This document shows positions 21,524-26,447 of a stretch of 26,447 nt of DNA, piece after piece (positions within the stretch are counted from its first letter, which is position 1; every line of letters begins with the position of its first letter). The stretch comes from JAHWJR01 sp035942035. Its GTDB lineage: Bacteria; Actinomycetota; Acidimicrobiia; Acidimicrobiales; CADCSY01. The position numbers and the translations under genes were made by a program. The DNA is taken from assembly GCA_035942035.1 (NCBI GenBank), contig DASZDK010000119.1, positions 1-26,447 of the forward strand, written 5' to 3'. The notes below the pieces were generated by a model that was not told the DNA's origin, searched no databases, and worked only from the letters and a program-made list of their open reading frames with translations.

Positions 21524-23241
21524 GCGCCGACACCGACAGCAACGTCGCCCTCGAGTGTGGCTGGGGGAGGCTGGTGTTCGGCCAGACGTTCTCCGACTGG
21601 GACAGCCTCGCCGCCCTCCTGCGCTCCGAGGAGCTGGGCCAGCGCGACGTGTGCCTGTACCACCCGGAGCCCCACGTGCTGGTGAGCCGGTCACCCCAGG
21701 AGCTCTTCGTCGATCCCTCCTACACCTACCGCCGCCGACTCGCCGGCGGCGACGGTGACGAGCTGTCCCACAGCGTTCCCGGCGTGGTGGTGCGACCCAT
21801 GGCGGGGCGGGGCGACGCCGAGGCCATCAACGGGCTCTACCTCAAGGCGGGGATGGTGACCGCCCCGCCCGAGCTCATGGAGGCCAACCAGGAGAGCATG
21901 ACCTTGTCGTACCTCATCGCCGAGGACACCTCGACCGGAGCCGTGGTGGGCACCGTCACCGGCATCGACCACGTCGCCGCCTTCGGCGATCCGGAGGGTG
22001 GCAGCAGCCTGTGGTGCCTGGCCGTCGACCCGCGCTGCTCACGCCCCGGCGTGGGCGCAGCGCTGGTGTCGGCGATGGCCCAGGAGTTGCGCGCCCATGG
22101 ACGGAACCACCTCGACGCATCGGTCATGCACGACAACGAGCCCGCCATCCGGCTGTACCAGAAGCTGGGCTTCACTCGGGTGCCGGTGTTCTGCGTGAAG
22201 CGCAAGAACCCCATCAACGAGCCGCTGTTCGCCGGCCCGGTCTCCGACGCCCACCAGGCCCTCAACCCCTACACCCGCATCATCGCTGACGAGGCCCGCC
22301 GGCGGGGCATCTCGGTCAAGGTGATCGACGCCGAGGGCGGTTTCCTGCAGTTGAGCTACGGCGGGCGGGAGATCGTCACCCGGGAGTCGCTCTCGGAGCT
22401 GACCTCCGGCGTGGCCGTGAGCTGGTGCGACGACAAGCGGGTGACCCGCCGGTTGCTGGCCGCGGCCGGGCTACGGGTGCCCCGGGGACGGACCTCCACC
22501 ACCGCCGAGGAGGACGAGGCCTTCCTGAACGAGGTGGGGGAGCTCGTGGTCAAGCCGGCGCGCGGCGAGCAGGGGCGCGGCATCACCGTGGGGGTGACCG
22601 ACGCCGACGAGCTGCGGCGAGCCCTGGAGCGAGCCAAGCTGCACAGCGACGACGTGTTGCTCGAGGAACGCAGCCATGGTGACGACCTGCGCATCCTGGT
22701 CATCGGACACGAGGTGGTGGCTGCCGCCGTGCGCCGCCCGGCCCGGGTGGTGGGCGACGGGCGCCACACCGTCGAGGAGTTGATCACCGCCCAGAGTCGC
22801 CGCCGGGAGGCAGCGACCGGCGGGGAGTCCACCATCCCCCTCGACGACTCGACGGCCGACACGGTCCGGGGAGGCGGCCACGAGCTCGACGACGTGCTCG
22901 ACGAGGGGGAGACCCTGGTCGTGCGGGGCACCGCCAACCTCCACACCGGGGGCACCATCCACGACGTCACCGCCGACCTGCACCCGGCGCTGGCCGAGGC
23001 TGCGGTCAAGGCCAGTCAGGTCCTCGACCTGCCGGTCAGCGGCCTCGATTTCCTGGTGCCGTCGGTGTCCGGTCCCGACTACGTCTTCATCGAGGCCAAC
23101 GAGCGGCCCGGCCTGGCCAACCACGAGCCCCAGCCGACGGTGCAGCGCTTCATCGACCTGCTCTTCCCGTCGACCCAGGCCATGCCCCAGGGCTGGGAGC
23201 CGCCGGCGCCCGGCCGGACCCCCGAACCGTCCGGCTCCTGA
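21520..23241 (+). CDS. ngg: N-acetylglutaminylglutamine synthetase (GNAT plus ATP-grasp)
   Basis: 573 residues from GTG 21520, coupled to asnO by GTGA. A short leader precedes a GNAT acetyltransferase domain (about 85-225): 'VVVRPMAGRGDAEAINGLYLKAGM', acetyl-CoA-binding 'LWCLAVDPRCSRPGVGAALV' and 'NEPAIRLYQKLGFTRVPVFCVKRKNP'. An ATP-grasp ligase domain follows (about 300-550): 'DDKRVTRRLLAAAGLRVPRG', 'GELVVKPARGEQGRGI', 'VLLEERSHGDDLRILVIG' and the metal-binding end 'DYVFIEANERPGLANHEP'. This two-domain layout is specific to TIGR03103/Ngg, which joins two glutamines and acetylates the product. The closing 'PQPTVQRFIDLLFP' is also typical. Confidence 0.93.
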   Translation: MSADTDSNVALECGWGRLVFGQTFSDWDSLAALLRSEELGQRDVCLYHPEPHVLVSRSPQELFVDPSYTYRRRLAGGDGDELSHSVPGVVVRPMAGRGDAEAINGLYLKAGMVTAPPELMEANQESMTLSYLIAEDTSTGAVVGTVTGIDHVAAFGDPEGGSSLWCLAVDPRCSRPGVGAALVSAMAQELRAHGRNHLDASVMHDNEPAIRLYQKLGFTRVPVFCVKRKNPINEPLFAGPVSDAHQALNPYTRIIADEARRRGISVKVIDAEGGFLQLSYGGREIVTRESLSELTSGVAVSWCDDKRVTRRLLAAAGLRVPRGRTSTTAEEDEAFLNEVGELVVKPARGEQGRGITVGVTDADELRRALERAKLHSDDVLLEERSHGDDLRILVIGHEVVAAAVRRPARVVGDGRHTVEELITAQSRRREAATGGESTIPLDDSTADTVRGGGHELDDVLDEGETLVVRGTANLHTGGTIHDVTADLHPALAEAAVKASQVLDLPVSGLDFLVPSVSGPDYVFIEANERPGLANHEPQPTVQRFIDLLFPSTQAMPQGWEPPAPGRTPEPSGS

Positions 23242-23303
23242 GAAGCCTGGCCGGGCACGCGCGCAGCGCGGCGGTCGGCTACGCCTCGGTGGGCAGGCGC
23301 TCC

Positions 23304-23309
23304 TAGGCT
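23304..23309 (+). promoter_or_regulatory. -10 element of the leaderless M42 hydrolase gene
   Basis: TAGGCT, 7 nt, then ATG 23317. The third osmolyte gene thus appears to have its own promoter, 63 bases after the ngg stop. A GC-rich short palindrome (GCGCGCAGCGCG) lies between them. Confidence 0.5.
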
Positions 23310-23316
23310 GCCGCCC

Positions 23317-24504
23317 ATGCCCTTCACCTTGGCTCCGGCGGAACCGGAGCGCGCCAAGTTGCTGCCCATCGACATGGAGTACGTCCGTGACGTCATGGTG
23401 CGGCTGCTGGCGATCCACAGCCCTTCCGGACGCACCGACCACGTCATGCAGGTGATTGGCAACGAGATCAAGGCCCTCGGCATGCACTTCGAGCTGACCC
23501 GCCGAGGCGTGCTCAGAGGCGAGCTGGCGGGGGAGGGCGGCCCGCGGACCGCCGACCGGGCGGTGATCGTCCATGCCGACACGATCGGGTGCATGGTGAA
23601 GCGCCTGAAGGAGAACGGCCGGCTGGAGATCGTCCCCGTAGGCAACCACAGCGCCCGCTTCGCCGAAGGCGCCCGGGTGACCATCTTCGTCGACGAGCTC
23701 GACCGGACCTACAGCGGCACCATCCTGCCGCTCAAGGCCAGCGGCCACCGCTGGGGCGACGAGGTCGACACCCAGCCGGTGGGCTGGGAGCACGTCGAGG
23801 TGCGGGTGGACGAAGGGGTGGATGACGCCGCCAGCTTGGCGTCCCTGGGCATCGAGGTGGGGGACTTCGTGGCCTTCGACGCCCGTCCCGTCATCACCCC
23901 GTCCGGCTACGTCACCTCCCGCCACCTCGACGACAAGGCCGGGGTCGCCGCCGCCCTGGGTGCGTTCAAGGCGCTGATCGACCATGGCGCCGTGCTGCCG
24001 GTCAACGCCCACCTGCTCGTCACCATCGCCGAGGAGGTAGGCCTCGGCGCCAGCCACGGCCTCGACACCGACGTGGCCGAGATGGTCTCCATCGACATCT
24101 CCGTGGTGGCGCCCGGCCAGGCCTCCACGGAGCACACCGTGAACATCGCCGCCCAGGACTCCCACGGACCCTTCGACTACCACCTGGTGCGTCGCCTGGC
24201 CGGCCTGTGCCGGCACCACGCCATCGACCACCGCCGGGACGTGTACCGGTACTACCGCTCCGATGCCGCGTCGGCGCTGCAGGCGGGAGCGGAGACCCGG
24301 GCCGCCCTCATCGGTTTCGGCATCGACGCCAGCCACGGCTACGAGCGGACCCATCTCGACGGGATCCGGCGGGTGGCCGAGCTCCTCGCCGTGTACCTCC
24401 AGACCGACCTGACCTTCCGCCACTGGGACACCGCCCCCAGCGGCGACCTCAGCGACTTCCCCAGCACCATCGTGCAGCCGGCCGACGAACAAGGCCCCCG
24501 CTAG
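23317..24504 (+). CDS. M42-family hydrolase of the NAGGN osmolyte cluster
   Basis: 395 residues, matching the third partner (TIGR03106) of the asnO-ngg set. Dinuclear-metal ligands of the M42 aminopeptidase fold are visible: His86 in 'VIVHADTIG', Asp205 in 'SRHLDDKAGVAAALGAF', Glu239-Glu240 in 'VTIAEEVGLGASHG', Asp260 in 'MVSIDISV' and His346 in 'YERTHLDGIRR'. The leading 'DMEYVRDVMVRLLAIHSPSGRTDHVMQVIGNEI' is family-typical. Its job is not settled: it could degrade NAGGN when osmotic stress ends or recycle by-products. A separate promoter would suit a catabolic role, which is inference. Confidence 0.92.
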   Translation: MPFTLAPAEPERAKLLPIDMEYVRDVMVRLLAIHSPSGRTDHVMQVIGNEIKALGMHFELTRRGVLRGELAGEGGPRTADRAVIVHADTIGCMVKRLKENGRLEIVPVGNHSARFAEGARVTIFVDELDRTYSGTILPLKASGHRWGDEVDTQPVGWEHVEVRVDEGVDDAASLASLGIEVGDFVAFDARPVITPSGYVTSRHLDDKAGVAAALGAFKALIDHGAVLPVNAHLLVTIAEEVGLGASHGLDTDVAEMVSIDISVVAPGQASTEHTVNIAAQDSHGPFDYHLVRRLAGLCRHHAIDHRRDVYRYYRSDAASALQAGAETRAALIGFGIDASHGYERTHLDGIRRVAELLAVYLQTDLTFRHWDTAPSGDLSDFPSTIVQPADEQGPR

Positions 24505-24530
24505 AGGTGCGGTTGGGGAGGGGCGGCTAG

Positions 24531-25172
24531 GTGGAGGGCGGCGGAAGCGCGGGGCGGAGCGTTCTCGAGCTGATCGACCGGGCGGGCGAGGTGGGCGTGG
24601 GTGTGCTGATCGCCTTGGAGAACCTGTTCCCACCCATCCCCTCCGAGGTCGTCCTGCCCTTCGCCGGCTTCCGGGCCGAGCGGGGCGACCTCAACCTGGT
24701 GCTGGCATGGGTGGCGGCCACGGCCGGCGCGCTGGTCGGCGCCTTGATCCTCTACGGGCTCGGGGCCTGGGTGGGGTCACAGCGCCTGCACGAGCTGGCC
24801 GGCAAGCGCTGGTTCGTGGTCCTCAGCCAGAGCGACTACGAGCGGGGGGAGCGCTTCTTCGAACGCCATGGGGGCAAGATCGTGCTCTTCGGTCGCTGCG
24901 TCCCGCTGGTGCGCAGCGTCGTCTCCGTGCCCGCCGGCGTGGCCCGCATGTCCCTGCCGCGGTTCTGCCTCTACACCGCGGCCGGCAGCGCCGTGTGGAA
25001 CGCCTTGTTCATCGGCGCCGGCTACCAACTCGGTCAGAATTACGAGCGGGTGGAGCGTTGGGTGGCTCCGTTCGGCTACGCCGTGCTCGCCACCCTGCTG
25101 GTGTGGGTGGTATGGCTGACAGGGCGCAAGCTTCGCCGCCTCCGGGCGTCACGGGCACGGGCGGCGGGCTAG
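24531..25172 (+). CDS. DedA-family membrane protein
   Basis: 213 residues from GTG 24531, preceded by GGGGAGGGG. It has the DedA/VTT layout: the re-entrant 'LENLFPPIPSEVVLPFAGF', the span 'VLAWVAATAGALVGALILYGLGAWVG', and the signature 'GGKIVLFGRCVPLVRSVVSVPAGVARMSLPRFCLYTAAGSAVWNALFIGAGYQLG'. A last span (VLATLLVWVVWLTG) leads into a basic tail. Relatives move polyprenyl or phospholipid carriers across the membrane and help keep the proton gradient. It starts 26 bases after the M42 gene and may share its transcript. Confidence 0.93.
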   Translation: MEGGGSAGRSVLELIDRAGEVGVGVLIALENLFPPIPSEVVLPFAGFRAERGDLNLVLAWVAATAGALVGALILYGLGAWVGSQRLHELAGKRWFVVLSQSDYERGERFFERHGGKIVLFGRCVPLVRSVVSVPAGVARMSLPRFCLYTAAGSAVWNALFIGAGYQLGQNYERVERWVAPFGYAVLATLLVWVVWLTGRKLRRLRASRARAAG

Positions 25173-25217
25173 CGCCAGCGGTCTAGTGCTCTGACCAGAA
25201 ACGTTCGCGCGGGTGGT

Positions 25218-25960
25218 TCATGCGGCGTGTGAGGCGGGGCGTCCCCATCTGCGGCCTTCTCGGCCCGGACGCGTGCTCGTTCGCGACGTTGCGCAACGAG
25301 GAGCTCTGGGGCCCGGGCGTTGGCGTTGCGCCAGCGGAGATGGTCCTGGAGTCGGCGGGTCAACACGACGTGGTTGGGGTGGTTCGAGTTGTTCAACACG
25401 ACTCGCAGCGGCCCGAAGTGCGCTTCGATCGGGTTCGCCCAGGAGCTGTAGGTCGGGCTGAAGCACAGCTCGACCTTGTTGCGCTCGGCCAGCGGCGAAT
25501 CGCCTCGCCCTTGTGCGCGGAGAGGTTGGACTCCTTCCAGGTCTTGGTCCGCTGGAACGTGATGTCGTTGGCAACCAGCAGCTGACGGAGTCGTTCCCGC
25601 CCGATCTTGGTCACCCGGGTCTCGTTGTCAGCGAGGTACTGCCCGAGCTTGCGGACGCTCCAGCGGGTGAAGGGCTGATTGAGCTTCTCCGGGCGGGTCT
25701 TGGCCGTCACGACGATGAAGCGCTCGTCGTCAGTCGTGATCTAGCGGGGACGGCCACCCGCCCACTGAGGGTCCAGCGATCGCATCCCCATCTCGTTGAA
25801 CCGGTGGATCATCTCCCGCACCCGGTCCCGAGGTGGCGGCGAGCTGCGCGATCACCGGCACCGTGTTCCCACCGGCGGAGGCGTGCACCCCCAACGCTCG
25901 CCACCACTTCACATGGGACTTGTCGGTCTTGCCGCCCCCTCGACGGACGATCGGGGCGCG
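25218..25960 (-). pseudogene. Decayed IS630-family transposase
   Basis: Pieces of one transposase lie in order on the minus strand. 'KTDKSHVKWWRALGVHASAGGNTVPVIAQL' is followed by a frame change near 25834, then 'MIHRFNEMGMRSLDPQWAGGRPR' ending in a TAG at 25741-25743. 'FIVVTAKTRPEKLNQPFTRWSVRKLGQYLADN...FQRTKTWKES' joins directly to 'NLSAHKGEAIRRW' near 25528. About 110 residues normally lie between these, including the first catalytic Asp. A second frame change (about 25483) precedes 'VELCFSPTYSSWANPIEAHFGPLR...NSNHPNHVV', and a third (about 25255) the end 'RWGRPASHAA'. The upper limit is approximate. A possible terminal repeat (CTAGTGCTCTGACCAGAAAC) lies at about 25184-25203; no partner was found. 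Cannot be active. Confidence 0.85.
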
Positions 25961-25977
25961 TGGCGATCAGCGAGGGG

Positions 25978-26021
25978 GTCAAGGCCGGCCGCAGGGCCGC
26001 CCGAAGGGGCAAGCCTTGACC
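25978..26021. repeat. 9-bp inverted repeat between IS remnants
   Basis: GGTCAAGGC (25978-25986) and GCCTTGACC (26013-26021) pair perfectly around a 26-nt GC-rich loop. It lies between the IS630 and IS110 remnants and may be an element end or a hairpin of IS110 non-coding DNA. The stretch 25961-26125 holds no gene I can support. Confidence 0.4.
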
Positions 26022-26125
26022 GCCTGCTCAGCGTTAGCCAGCACGATGGATGGGGAAGCCCGCCAGCGCTTCCTGAGGAGCCGCCTGGCGCTGGCGGGGC
26101 CGGGGCGAATCGGACATCCGGGTTC

Positions 26126-26447
26126 TCACCAGGGGCGGAGGGCGGGCTCCAAGGTCTCGACGATGCGCCGGGGCTCGGTGGATCGGCTGGCCGCCAGGAT
26201 GTGAGCGTTGCCGGCCTTGGTCAGATGCCCCCGCCAGGTGGAGCCCCCGCTGGAGTACTCCGAGGGGACCCGGCCCACGAAGCCCATGCACGACGCTGCC
26301 CGCTCGACGCGGCGCCAGTCGCCCACCTCGGCGGCACGGCCGAGGGCGCCCCGGTGGGACACCCGGCGGGAGGCGCCGAGGCCAGCGCCGGGCTCGGGGA
26401 AGCTCAGCGCGCCCAGCCAGGCCTCGTGCTTGTGCGTCCAGTTGGAC
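26126..26447 (-). pseudogene. Partial IS110-family transposase remnant, cut by window end
   Basis: The minus-strand frame is open from the window edge to TGA at 26126-26128. It begins 'SNWTHKHEAWLGALSFPEP', like the middle of IS110 transposases. It then passes, after an apparent internal deletion, to 'GRAAEVGDWRRVERAASCMGFVGRVPSEYSSGGSTWRGHLTKAGNAH', the classic C-terminal (IS116/IS110/IS902) domain with the serine in PSEYSSGG. The usual sequence after 'GNAH' is replaced by an unrelated short tail. The DEDD domain would lie beyond the window. Probably inactive. Confidence 0.75.

Noticed and set aside
22471..24633. A 720-codon open frame on the minus strand
   Set aside because: It is antisense to ngg and the M42 hydrolase, with low-complexity Val/Gly/His/Asp composition and no motifs.
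1..26447. CRISPR arrays, tRNA or rRNA genes, phage or defence genes
   Set aside because: No regularly spaced repeats, cloverleaf with CCA or T-loop consensus, or recognisable defence proteins were seen on either strand. A tRNA scan was not run, so this is by reading only.

Overview
This is high-GC DNA with strong G/C in third codon positions, frequent GTG starts and short overlaps between genes. Gene content (a SigG/SigX5-type sigma factor with a SnoaL-like tail, ChaB, TIGR01777, lpd-sucB-lip genes) and many apparently leaderless genes point to an actinobacterium. An Acidimicrobiia-like lineage is my best guess, but that is inference and no marker gene here proves it.

Layout. 1-2.9 kb: a VOC-fold protein translationally coupled to a small STAS-like protein, which runs tail-to-tail into (and overlaps) an ECF sigma factor; then an HTH protein and an orphan small protein. 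2.9-3.6 kb: two small minus-strand genes, one of them ChaB-like. 3.7-6.9 kb (minus): a complete ectoine/hydroxyectoine-type ABC uptake operon, ehuBCDA. 7.1-9.8 kb: a TIGR01777 epimerase-like gene divergent from argS. 9.9-11.0 kb: small membrane and lipoprotein genes, including a possible 30-residue membrane peptide with an ATC start. 11.1-16.3 kb: an operon of dihydrolipoamide dehydrogenase, a 2-oxo acid dehydrogenase E2, a LipB-LipA FUSION and a PPOX-fold protein; a macrodomain gene overlaps its tail. 16.8-19.6 kb: an M24 peptidase, an SDR lacking the normal catalytic Tyr/Lys, and a membrane protein. 19.7-24.5 kb: the three-gene set for the osmolyte N-acetylglutaminylglutamine amide (NAGGN): asnO, ngg (GNAT plus ATP-grasp) and an M42 hydrolase. 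24.5-25.2 kb: a DedA protein. 25.2-26.4 kb: decayed IS630 and IS110 transposase remnants, which mark an accessory edge.

Themes. Two osmoprotection modules lie in one window: import (ehuBCDA) and synthesis (NAGGN trio). A lipoate module places the lipoylated E2, its E3 partner and both lipoate-making enzymes (as one polypeptide) in one transcription unit. Six genes show a TAnnnT hexamer exactly 7 nt before the start codon, the expected layout of leaderless transcripts. This pattern fixes several starts and exposes the ATC-start peptide. No tRNA, rRNA, CRISPR array or integrase was seen.
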